Part shown: positions 1 through 5,697 of the stretch, piece after piece
Layout: each line of letters starts with the position of its first letter
Numbering within the stretch: the first letter of the stretch is position 1
NCBI GenBank assembly: GCA_023420435.1
Contig: JAEZWE010000043.1
Coordinates: 1-11,583, forward strand
Length of the DNA: 11,583 bases
Direction of reading: 5' to 3'
Origin: Bacteroidota bacterium
GTDB lineage: Bacteria; Bacteroidota; Bacteroidia; Flavobacteriales; Weeksellaceae
Made by a program: the position numbers and the translations under genes
The notes under the pieces: model-generated
The model's database searches: none
What the model was told of the DNA's origin: nothing
Seen by the model: only the letters and a program-made list of their open reading frames with translations

Positions 1-104
1 CCAATTTTAACTTAGGATTTTTCCACAGAGTGGGTTATTACAACACCGGAAACTTCAAACAGGATTTTGCGATGCAAATTAAATTTCAGGATTTAGGATT
101 TTAA
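1..104 (+). CDS. C-terminal end of a probable outer-membrane beta-barrel protein (5' end outside window)
   Basis: An open frame enters from the left edge (first full codon at position 3) and ends with TAA at 102-104, giving 33 residues. These alternate polar and hydrophobic or aromatic residues (RVGYYN, DFAMQIKF) and finish with a terminal Phe (QDLGF). That pattern matches the last strands of bacterial outer-membrane barrels, where a C-terminal aromatic residue serves as the BAM recognition signal. The family cannot be named from so short a tail. The next gene starts only 5 bases after the stop, so the two are probably co-transcribed. Confidence 0.55.
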   Translation, partial: NFNLGFFHRVGYYNTGNFKQDFAMQIKFQDLGF

Positions 105-109
105 AATTT

Positions 110-346
110 ATGAAAACAATTGAAATAAAAGCATCCGATTTTTTTGAACTTTTAAAAATAAGAGATGTTTCCATGTGGGAAATATTTTCCCAAATGATTG
201 ATGGAGAACCAAAAGCCATTGTGTTTTTGGATAATGAAAACCAAGTTTTATTCGATTACGTTTTGCCGGAAAATGCTGAAAAATTGGAAGAAGACCGAAA
301 AGTTTTCGCTAAAGAATACGCCGAAAAATTGAAAAATGCCAACTAA
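110..346 (+). CDS. Small acidic protein of unknown function, 78 aa
   Basis: I do not recognise a family. The protein is 78 residues with no signal peptide, membrane segment or cysteine. It begins MKTIEIKASDFFELLK, has a central hydrophobic stretch (KAIVFLDNENQVLFDYV) that looks like a beta hairpin, and ends in a charged, probably helical tail rich in Glu and Lys, so it is likely a small soluble cytoplasmic protein. The ATG lies 5 bases after the preceding stop, and there is no Shine-Dalgarno sequence. It is probably translated from the same message as the upstream barrel protein. Its stop is 3 bases from the stop of the convergent folP gene, leaving no room for a separate terminator. Codon use resembles the neighbours, supporting a real gene. 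Confidence 0.7.
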   Translation: MKTIEIKASDFFELLKIRDVSMWEIFSQMIDGEPKAIVFLDNENQVLFDYVLPENAEKLEEDRKVFAKEYAEKLKNAN

Positions 347-349
347 AAT

Positions 350-1183
350 TTAGTGATTCAGAAACTTTTCCAAAGTTTTTTTGGCTTCACCAACTTCATG
401 AACACGCAGAATTTTCGCACCCTTTTCCAAAACTTTAAGGTGCAGATTCTGCGTTTCTTTATTAATTTCCAAAGGCGATTTTCCCAAAGGCTTGTATATA
501 AAAGATTTCCTCGAAATTCCTATTAAAACCGGGAATTTTCCAAATGCAATAAATTGCATTTCATCCAAAAGCTGATGTTGGTTTTCTACCGTTTTTCCAA
601 ATCCAAAACCGGGATCCAAAATAATATCTTTTACGCCCAAACCCAATAATATTTCAATTTTTTCTGAAAAGAATTTATTAACCGAAACAGTAATATCATC
701 ATACAAAATTTTCTCGTGCATGGTTTTGTAATCAGGATTTATATGCATTAAAACATAAGGAAGTCCGGTTTCTGCAACTGTTTGAAACATATTTTCATCA
801 AATTGTCCCGCGGAAATATCATTAATTAGATGAACACCTTCTTGGAAGGCAAATTTTACAGTTTCCGACCAAAAAGTGTCCACAGAAATTAAAATTTCAG
901 GGAATTCGTTTCTAATTTTCGAAATAATGTTTCCCAATCTTTGAATTTCTTCTTTAGCTTCTAAAAAATCTGCATTGGGACGTGTTGATTGCGGACCGAT
1001 ATCAATTATTTCTGCACCCTCAAAAATCATTTTTTCAACCTGAAATAAAGCATTTTTATCGGAATTGAATTTCCCGCCGTCCGAAAAAGAATCCGGTGTA
1101 ACATTCAAAATTCCCATCAATTTAGGAATGGAAAGATCGATCATTTTCCCGTTGCAGCTTAAGGTAAAAACAGAATTTTGCAT
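350..1183 (-). CDS. folP: Dihydropteroate synthase
   Basis: The enzyme joins 6-hydroxymethyl-7,8-dihydropterin diphosphate to p-aminobenzoate to give 7,8-dihydropteroate in cytoplasmic folate synthesis. It is the sulfonamide target. The 277-aa length is normal for this TIM-barrel family. Visible motifs are MGILNVTPDSFSDGG (residues 23-37), DIGPQSTRP (61-69), SVDTF (100-104), NDISAG (121-126), LMH (145-147), LDPGFGFGKT (189-198), GISRKS (222-227) and RVH (260-262). Together they form the pterin, diphosphate and pABA sites. The 61-69 loop reads GPQSTRP, where many species have GGESTRP. The gene stands alone on this strand, convergent with the 78-aa gene and divergent from the DUF1599 operon. 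A perfect -7 box ends only 4 bases before the ATG, so the leader must be extremely short. Confidence 0.97.
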   Translation of the reverse strand: MQNSVFTLSCNGKMIDLSIPKLMGILNVTPDSFSDGGKFNSDKNALFQVEKMIFEGAEIIDIGPQSTRPNADFLEAKEEIQRLGNIISKIRNEFPEILISVDTFWSETVKFAFQEGVHLINDISAGQFDENMFQTVAETGLPYVLMHINPDYKTMHEKILYDDITVSVNKFFSEKIEILLGLGVKDIILDPGFGFGKTVENQHQLLDEMQFIAFGKFPVLIGISRKSFIYKPLGKSPLEINKETQNLHLKVLEKGAKILRVHEVGEAKKTLEKFLNH

Positions 1184-1187
1184 GGCG

Positions 1188-1195
1188 CAAATTTA
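1188..1195 (-). promoter_or_regulatory. Bacteroidota -7 box of folP (TAAATTTG)
   Basis: On the - strand this reads TAAATTTG, a full match to TAnnTTTG. Only 4 bases separate it from the folP ATG, so transcription should start at or within a few bases of the start codon, giving a leaderless or nearly leaderless message. No well-placed -33 TTG is seen. The nearest is in the TTGCAA palindrome at 1221-1226, whose spacing of about 28 bases is longer than usual. Confidence 0.6.
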
Positions 1196-1250
1196 TAAAA
1201 AAATAACCCTGAATTTCGCTTTGCAACTTCCCTTTTAGAACCAAATTTCA

Positions 1251-1258
1251 TATATTTG
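1251..1258 (+). promoter_or_regulatory. Bacteroidota -7 box of the DUF1599-tpiA operon (TATATTTG)
   Basis: TATATTTG is a perfect TAnnTTTG match. It overlaps the first possible ATG codons of the downstream frame (1256 and 1259). A transcript would begin near 1263-1266, which favours ATG 1277 as the true start. The -33 element is not convincing: TTG at 1221-1223 is 27 bases upstream. Confidence 0.6.
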
Positions 1259-1276
1259 ATGCATCAAGAAAAATGT

Positions 1277-1843
1277 ATGACCAAGACTTCTTTGCAGTTT
1301 GACGAAGTAATTTCAAAATGCCGCGATCTTTTCCAAAAAAAATTTAAAGATTATGGTGCTTCTTTTCGTGTTTTGCGAACTTCTTCTTTAACGGATCAAA
1401 TTTTCATCAAAGTAAAAAGTCTGAGAAATTTTCAAACTTCCGGCGTTTCAAAAGTTGGTGAAAGTCAGGAAGAAAATTTTATCGCCATTGTTAATTATGC
1501 GATAATTGGTTTAATTCAGTTAGAAAAAGGTTTCAGCGATACTTTTGATGCTAATGGTGAAGAAATTTTGTCTTTGTATGATCAATTTTCTAAGGAAGCG
1601 AAAAATCTGATGGAGATGAAAAACCACGATTACGGTGAAGCTTGGCGCGAAATGCGGATTTCTTCGATAACGGATTTGATTTTTCAGAAAGTTTTGAGAA
1701 CTAAACAAATTGAGGATAACCAAGGAAACACCGAGGTTTCAGAAGGAATTGACGCCAATTATTTTGATATGCTGAACTACGCTGTTTTTTCATTAATCAA
1801 ACTATCAGAAGATTCCAAAAATTTCGAACCAAAACTAGCTTAA
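1277..1843 (+). CDS. DUF1599-family protein with two tandem copies of the domain
   Basis: This is a soluble protein of 188 aa from the start chosen here. It belongs to DUF1599, also described as a nucleotide-modification-associated domain; its biochemical role is not established. It contains two homologous halves about 93 residues apart. Copy 1 has KDYGASFR (24-31), SSLTDQIF (36-43) and NYA (73-75). Copy 2 has HDYGEAWR (117-124), SSITDLIF (129-136) and NYA (167-169). The repeated Lys/His-Asp-Tyr-Gly, Thr-Asp and Asn-Tyr-Ala residues are probably functional. The frame opens at ATG 1256, but that codon overlaps the promoter box. Known relatives, as I recall them, begin close to MTKTSLQFDEV, so ATG 1277 is preferred. 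The next gene begins 14 bases after its stop. The pairing with a BT_3928-type protein and tpiA recurs in Bacteroidota. Confidence 0.85.
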   Translation: MTKTSLQFDEVISKCRDLFQKKFKDYGASFRVLRTSSLTDQIFIKVKSLRNFQTSGVSKVGESQEENFIAIVNYAIIGLIQLEKGFSDTFDANGEEILSLYDQFSKEAKNLMEMKNHDYGEAWREMRISSITDLIFQKVLRTKQIEDNQGNTEVSEGIDANYFDMLNYAVFSLIKLSEDSKNFEPKLA

Positions 1844-1857
1844 ACCCAAAAACTAAT

Positions 1858-2946
1858 ATGCTAAAAGATTTATTGAGAATTGTTGTAGCGCTTATTTTCC
1901 TCGCATCAGGATTTGTAAAAGCGGTTGATGTAAAAGGATTTTCTTTTAAACTGGAAGAATATTTTTCGCCTTCCGTTTTCAATTTGCCTTTTTTTGAAGA
2001 AAGAGCTTTATTCCTCGCAATTTTTGTGGTGGCTTTGGAACTTTTACTCGGTTTTATGCTGCTAATAAAACTTCGTTTGAAGTTCACGCTTTCCGCCTTA
2101 ATTGGTTTGTGTGTTTTCTTTGCTTTTTTAACTTTTTATTCCGCCTATTACAATAAAGTTACTGATTGTGGTTGTTTTGGTGATGCCATTAAATTTACAC
2201 CTTGGCAAAGCTTTGTAAAAGACATTATTTTGCTTTTGCTGCTTTTGGTTTTATACTATCTTCATCGTTACGATTTTGTAAAACTTCTTCCAAAAAAACC
2301 TAAGAAATATGTGGCTTTTTCTGTATTTGTGGTTGCAATGGGAATGGTGATTTTGCATGGAATTTTACATGAACCACTCATAGATTTCAGAGCGTATAAA
2401 ATAGGAACCGATCTAAAATCGGAAAGACAAAAAATTAATCAAAACCCCGATGTTTACAAAACTTTTTATGTACTAAAAAACAAAAAAACAGCAGAAGAAA
2501 AGAAAGTAAATCAGGACGATTACGTTAATGATAAACAATATTGGGAAGAAGGAACTGTATGGGAAATTCTGAATGATAAAACGACCTCCGAAATTGTAAA
2601 AAATGGGTATTCATCAGAAATTTCAAAATTCCGTTTGGAAGATGAAACCGGAAACGACATCAGCGAACAAATCATCAATTTGCCTAAAGTTCATTTGCTT
2701 TTTATCTACAAACCAAAAGAAGTTTCTGCAGAAAAGTTAGCCAGTGCAGAGAAATATCTCATCAATTTAGATAAAGATACGCCTGTTTACGGAATTACCA
2801 CGGAAAATGGATATTTCAAAACGATTCCTAGCTTGATCATGGATGCTACGCCAATAAAAACCATTGCGAGAAGTAATCCTTTCGTTGTAACTTTACAAAA
2901 CGGAATTATTACCGAGAAAAAATCGCTTCATGATTTCATGAAATAA
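1858..2946 (+). CDS. BT_3928-type DoxX/MauE-like inner-membrane protein
   Basis: A 362-aa integral membrane protein. Predicted hydrophobic helices lie near residues 5-22, 50-70, 77-98, 119-136 and 151-168, followed by a soluble C-terminal region (about 170-362). The first helix carries GFVKAVD (18-24), a DoxX-family hallmark, and the loop after helix 3 has DCGCFGD (103-109). This Cys-Gly-Cys pair is also seen in MauE-like proteins linked to thiol-disulfide chemistry, so a quinone- or thiol-linked redox role is plausible but unproven. The C-terminal region has no signature I recognise; its ending, with VYGITTE and a Pro-rich turn, loosely recalls a thioredoxin-like fold but lacks a CxxC. It lies between the DUF1599 gene (14-base gap) and a TerB-like gene (29-base gap) in the tpiA operon. 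This order is conserved in Bacteroidota; the family name comes from the Bacteroides gene next to tpiA. Confidence 0.85.
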   Translation: MLKDLLRIVVALIFLASGFVKAVDVKGFSFKLEEYFSPSVFNLPFFEERALFLAIFVVALELLLGFMLLIKLRLKFTLSALIGLCVFFAFLTFYSAYYNKVTDCGCFGDAIKFTPWQSFVKDIILLLLLLVLYYLHRYDFVKLLPKKPKKYVAFSVFVVAMGMVILHGILHEPLIDFRAYKIGTDLKSERQKINQNPDVYKTFYVLKNKKTAEEKKVNQDDYVNDKQYWEEGTVWEILNDKTTSEIVKNGYSSEISKFRLEDETGNDISEQIINLPKVHLLFIYKPKEVSAEKLASAEKYLINLDKDTPVYGITTENGYFKTIPSLIMDATPIKTIARSNPFVVTLQNGIITEKKSLHDFMK

Positions 2947-2975
2947 ATAAATATTAAAAAATAAAAAAAATTGCT

Positions 2976-3326
2976 ATGCAAAAATCGAATAAACCCATTG
3001 CTGGTTATCATCTATTAATGATTCTTTCTTCTGTAGATGGAGAATTTGCGCCAGAAGAAGGAATGAAAGTTCAAGAATATCTTGCAGAAGAATTTCCTTT
3101 TAAAATTAATTTGGATAACGAACTGGAAACTATTGCCCTTTTACAACCGGAACAATGGAAAGACCATTTTGAGTTTCATGCAAGATGTTTCCAAGACGAT
3201 TCTACCGAAGAGGAAAGAAAGAAATTTGTAAAATTTGCAAAATCATTAATCAAAGCAGATGATGAAGTTTCGGATCGTGAACATCAGTTTTACACCCTTC
3301 TGAAAAATATCTGGAAAATGAATTAA
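2976..3326 (+). CDS. TerB-like small acidic protein, 116 aa
   Basis: A soluble, helical protein with two acidic motifs typical of the TerB fold: VDGEFAPEE (residues 20-28) and ADDEVSDRE (94-102). In TerB such Asp/Glu clusters bind metal. The family is often labelled tellurite resistance, but single TerB-like genes in flavobacteria are usually not part of a ter operon, and no other ter gene is present here. It sits 29 bases after the DoxX-like gene and 111 bases before the true tpiA start, on the same strand. The AT-only spacer upstream has no Shine-Dalgarno sequence, which is normal for this phylum. Its function is unknown; a metal- or stress-related accessory role is only a guess. Confidence 0.75.
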   Translation: MQKSNKPIAGYHLLMILSSVDGEFAPEEGMKVQEYLAEEFPFKINLDNELETIALLQPEQWKDHFEFHARCFQDDSTEEERKKFVKFAKSLIKADDEVSDREHQFYTLLKNIWKMN

Positions 3327-3374
3327 GAAATGAATGATGATTTCGCTACACTTTCAAATAGTGAATATTCATTT

Positions 3375-3419
3375 CAAATCAAATCAAATCAAATCAAACC
3401 AAATCAAACCAAATCAAAC
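3375..3419 (+). repeat. Pentanucleotide tandem repeat, nine units of CAAAT/CAAAC, in the tpiA leader
   Basis: Nine consecutive 5-base units run CAAAT x4, CAAAC, CAAAT, CAAAC, CAAAT, CAAAC. The block ends 18 bases before the tpiA ATG at 3438. It makes a purine-rich, G-free, presumably unstructured leader. The alternating later units suggest 10-base duplication events. Length change by slippage is plausible. It would alter spacing upstream of tpiA but not the reading frame of the enzyme. Confidence 0.9.
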
Positions 3420-3437
3420 AATTTCAAAAAAACAGAA

Positions 3438-4196
3438 ATGAGAAGAAAAATCGTAGCCGGAAACTGGAAAATGAACAAAAACGTCATTGAAGCACAACAA
3501 CTGATGTTTCAAATTCTGGAATACAAAAAAAATAATTCAACCAACTGCGAAGTTTGGATTGCACCTCCATCACTTTATCTGATGATGGCAAAAGATCTTT
3601 ACGAAAATGATGAAGTTGGTGTTTTTTCACAAGATATGAGCGAACATGAAAGCGGTGCTTTTACCGGTGAAATTTCCGCAGATATGTTGGAATCTATTGA
3701 CATTACAGGTTCTATTATCGGCCATTCCGAAAGAAGACAATATCACGGAGAAACCGATTCGCATTGCAACAGAAAAGTGAAAATGGCTTTGGATAAAGGT
3801 TTAATTCCGATTTATTGTAACGGTGAAACTTTAGAGCAAAGAAAATCCGGACAACATTTGGAAGTGGTAAAAAACCAAACAGAAGTAGCACTTTTCACTT
3901 TATCACCGGATGAAATTAAAAAAGTAGTTATTGCTTATGAACCAGTTTGGGCTATTGGAACCGGTGAAACCGCAACTCCACAACAGGCTCAGGAAATCCA
4001 TGCACATATCAGAAGTTTAATCGCTGCAAAGTATGGTCAGGAAGTTGCTGACGAAATTTCTATTTTGTACGGAGGTTCGGTAAAACCGGACAATGCAAAA
4101 GAAATTTTCTCACAACCTGATATTGATGGTGGATTAATCGGGGGAGCCGCTCTAAAAATTGAAGATTTTTCAAAAATTATTGAAGGATTTAACTAA
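3438..4196 (+). CDS. tpiA: Triosephosphate isomerase
   Basis: A 252-aa TIM-barrel enzyme interconverting dihydroxyacetone phosphate and glyceraldehyde 3-phosphate in glycolysis and gluconeogenesis. Substrate-binding residues are Asn9 and Lys11 in AGNWKMN (7-13). The catalytic His96 lies in GHSERR (95-100). The catalytic base Glu168 precedes the flexible lid in YEPVWAIGTG (167-176), and YGGSVKP and GGAAL form the phosphate-binding end. The frame is open further upstream to ATG 3330, but that 36-residue extension is encoded mostly by the pentanucleotide repeat, and all TPIs start at the MRRKIVAGNW-type strand, so ATG 3438 is correct. One oddity is CNGE (127-130), where most TPIs have C[IV]GE. 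It is the fourth gene of the operon, followed after 5 bases by an exported protein gene. Confidence 0.97.
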   Translation: MRRKIVAGNWKMNKNVIEAQQLMFQILEYKKNNSTNCEVWIAPPSLYLMMAKDLYENDEVGVFSQDMSEHESGAFTGEISADMLESIDITGSIIGHSERRQYHGETDSHCNRKVKMALDKGLIPIYCNGETLEQRKSGQHLEVVKNQTEVALFTLSPDEIKKVVIAYEPVWAIGTGETATPQQAQEIHAHIRSLIAAKYGQEVADEISILYGGSVKPDNAKEIFSQPDIDGGLIGGAALKIEDFSKIIEGFN

Positions 4197-4201
4197 GTAA
4201 T

Positions 4202-4840
4202 ATGAAGAAATTTTTAACTTTTTTAATTTTTGGAATTTGTCAATTCGTTTTTGCTCAAATTTCGATACCACAAACTTCTCCAAAAGGAACCATTGTTACC
4301 ATTACCAATCTTGAGATTTCTTATCAAAATTTAGAATTGAAGAATGATAAAGTGAATTATATTAACGCAGAATCTGGAAACCCTGAATCGCTTTATATAA
4401 ATTCAATCAAATCCATTATAGAAAATTTTAACAAAGAAAATCCTTCAATAAATGAATCTTTAAATCAAGGATTAAGTAAAATGGAAATTCAGGAAAAAAA
4501 CAGAAATTATTTGCAAAATCCTGATTACATCAAAGCCAAAAAACTAAGCAGAACAGGAACAATGTTTATGGTTTTAGGTGGTGCTGCATTTGTTGGTGGT
4601 GGTTTATATAATGTTGCTTTTGCTCCTGAAAGCACCGCTTCTTACAATGGAGAAAAACACGGTTCTCCAATTCCTCTTATTATTGGTTTGGCTGGAGTTG
4701 GAGCTGGTTTGGTCTTAAAAATCGCAGCCGGTTCAAAAATGAACAAAATAAAATCTGATGCTTTATCTGCCAATTACGATCAAAAAGAATATTATTTGGT
4801 GACCAACCAAAATGGTTTGGGACTTCAAGTAAAATTCTAA
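4202..4840 (+). CDS. Exported or membrane protein of unknown function, 212 aa
   Basis: I do not recognise a family. The N-terminus is a clear signal peptide: Lys2-Lys3, a hydrophobic core (FLTFLIFGI) and probable cleavage after Ala18 (VFA|Q). A polar region follows (about 20-115), rich in Asn, Ser and Lys, with a predicted helical stretch near 85-115. Two Gly/Ala-rich hydrophobic segments (about 118-141 and 156-177) are separated by a short loop, like a helical hairpin with tight packing. The last residues (YYLVTNQNGLGLQVKF) look beta-like and end in Phe. The ATG is 5 bases after the tpiA stop, so it is very probably translationally linked to tpiA. It is the last gene of the operon and is followed directly by a strong terminator. 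Its role in the envelope is unknown. Confidence 0.8.
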   Translation: MKKFLTFLIFGICQFVFAQISIPQTSPKGTIVTITNLEISYQNLELKNDKVNYINAESGNPESLYINSIKSIIENFNKENPSINESLNQGLSKMEIQEKNRNYLQNPDYIKAKKLSRTGTMFMVLGGAAFVGGGLYNVAFAPESTASYNGEKHGSPIPLIIGLAGVGAGLVLKIAAGSKMNKIKSDALSANYDQKEYYLVTNQNGLGLQVKF

Positions 4841-4847
4841 AAAATAT

Positions 4848-4875
4848 AAAAGGTTGCTTTTCGCAACCTTTTTTT
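4848..4875 (+). terminator. Strong hairpin terminator, likely bidirectional
   Basis: A perfect 10-bp stem, AAAAGGTTGC (4848-4857) and GCAACCTTTT (4863-4872), closes a TTTTC loop and runs into a T tract. It lies 8 bases after the operon's last stop. The A-rich left flank becomes a U tract on the other strand, so it can also stop transcription from clpP, whose stop codon is about 10 bases to the right. Confidence 0.9.
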
Positions 4876-4884
4876 CTATTTTTT

Positions 4885-5565
4885 TTAATCCTTTTTCTTT
4901 TCTAAAACTTCATCTACCATTCCATAATTTTTGGCTTCTTCCGATGTCATCCAATAATCACGATCTGAGGATTTTTCCACCCATTCATACGTTTGTCCGG
5001 AATGTTGTGCAATAATTTCGTACAATTCTTGCTTTAATTTCAGCATTTCACGCAAATTAATTTCCATATCGGAAGCTACACCTTGCGCACCTCCACTTGG
5101 TTGGTGAATCATTACTCTGGAATGTTTTAAAGCAGAACGTTTTCCTTTTTCACCGGCAACCAAAAGAACAGCACCCATAGAAGCTGCCATACCTGTACAA
5201 ATGGTGGCTACATCCGGTTTTATAATTTGCATCGTATCGTAAATTCCTAAACCTGCATATACACTTCCACCAGGAGAATTAATGTAAATCTGAATATCCT
5301 TTGAAGGATCTGCACTTTCCAGAAATAAAAGCTGTGCGGTAACAATATTGGCAACTTGGTCGTCAATTCCGGTGCCTAGGAAAATAATTCTATCCATCAT
5401 CAAACGCGAAAAAACGTCCATTTGAGCAACATTCATACGTCTTTCTTCCATAATGTAAGGCGTCAAATTGGTTGGATTGAAAATTCCCATATATTGATCT
5501 GTTGCAAGACCATTATTTCCCATATGTTTTACAGAGAAATCTCTAAATTCTTTTTTAATGTCCAT
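4885..5565 (-). CDS. clpP: ATP-dependent Clp protease proteolytic subunit
   Basis: This is the serine peptidase subunit. It forms a double-heptamer barrel and degrades proteins unfolded by ClpX or another Clp ATPase in the cytoplasm. The 226-aa length is in the normal range, with a slightly extended N-terminus that is likely processed. The catalytic triad is visible: Ser129 in GMAASMG (125-131), His154 in RVMIHQPSGG (150-159) and Asp203 in DRDYWMT (201-207). NSPGGSV (96-102) forms the oxyanion and substrate strand. No clpX follows within the window; the next gene downstream is convergent. It lies 132 bases downstream of dnaG on the same strand and has its own promoter box inside that gap, so it can be transcribed independently. 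It ends against the shared hairpin. Confidence 0.97.
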   Translation of the reverse strand: MDIKKEFRDFSVKHMGNNGLATDQYMGIFNPTNLTPYIMEERRMNVAQMDVFSRLMMDRIIFLGTGIDDQVANIVTAQLLFLESADPSKDIQIYINSPGGSVYAGLGIYDTMQIIKPDVATICTGMAASMGAVLLVAGEKGKRSALKHSRVMIHQPSGGAQGVASDMEINLREMLKLKQELYEIIAQHSGQTYEWVEKSSDRDYWMTSEEAKNYGMVDEVLEKKKD

Positions 5566-5611
5566 ATAAATAATTGTTGTTTAATTCAAGATTCAAAATT
5601 GTTCAAGTTAA

Positions 5612-5645
5612 AATTCACTATTTACTGCGAAGCGAATTCACTATT
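5612..5645. repeat. Direct repeat AATTCACTATT x2 in the clpP leader
   Basis: The 11-base sequence AATTCACTATT occurs at 5612-5622 and 5635-5645 with 23-base spacing. The spacer TACTGCGAAGCG contains a small CGAAGCG element. Related ATTCAA units (near 5583-5606) flank it on the left. The block lies between dnaG and clpP, inside the predicted clpP leader. It resembles the short TGAATT/GCGAAG intergenic repeats I recall in Chryseobacterium-type genomes. Confidence 0.65.
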
Positions 5646-5680
5646 GACTTTTACTAATTTTTCAAAAATCGTTCCTCTAT

Positions 5681-5688
5681 CAAATTTA
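5681..5688 (-). promoter_or_regulatory. Probable -7 box of clpP (TAAATTTG)
   Basis: On the - strand this reads TAAATTTG, a perfect TAnnTTTG match, immediately after the dnaG stop. A TTG on the same strand (5715-5713) sits 24 bases upstream, close to the usual -33 spacing. Transcription would start near 5675, giving clpP a leader of about 110 bases that includes the AATTCACTATT repeats. Confidence 0.55.
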
Positions 5689-5697
5689 GTCAAATTG

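Noticed and set aside
2976..3326. Tellurite resistance operon
   Set aside because: Only one TerB-like gene is present, with no terA, terC, terD or terZ homologue nearby, and it sits in a housekeeping operon.
3375..3419. CRISPR-like array
   Set aside because: The units are 5 bases long and contiguous, with no spacers, and no cas gene is present. It is a simple tandem repeat.
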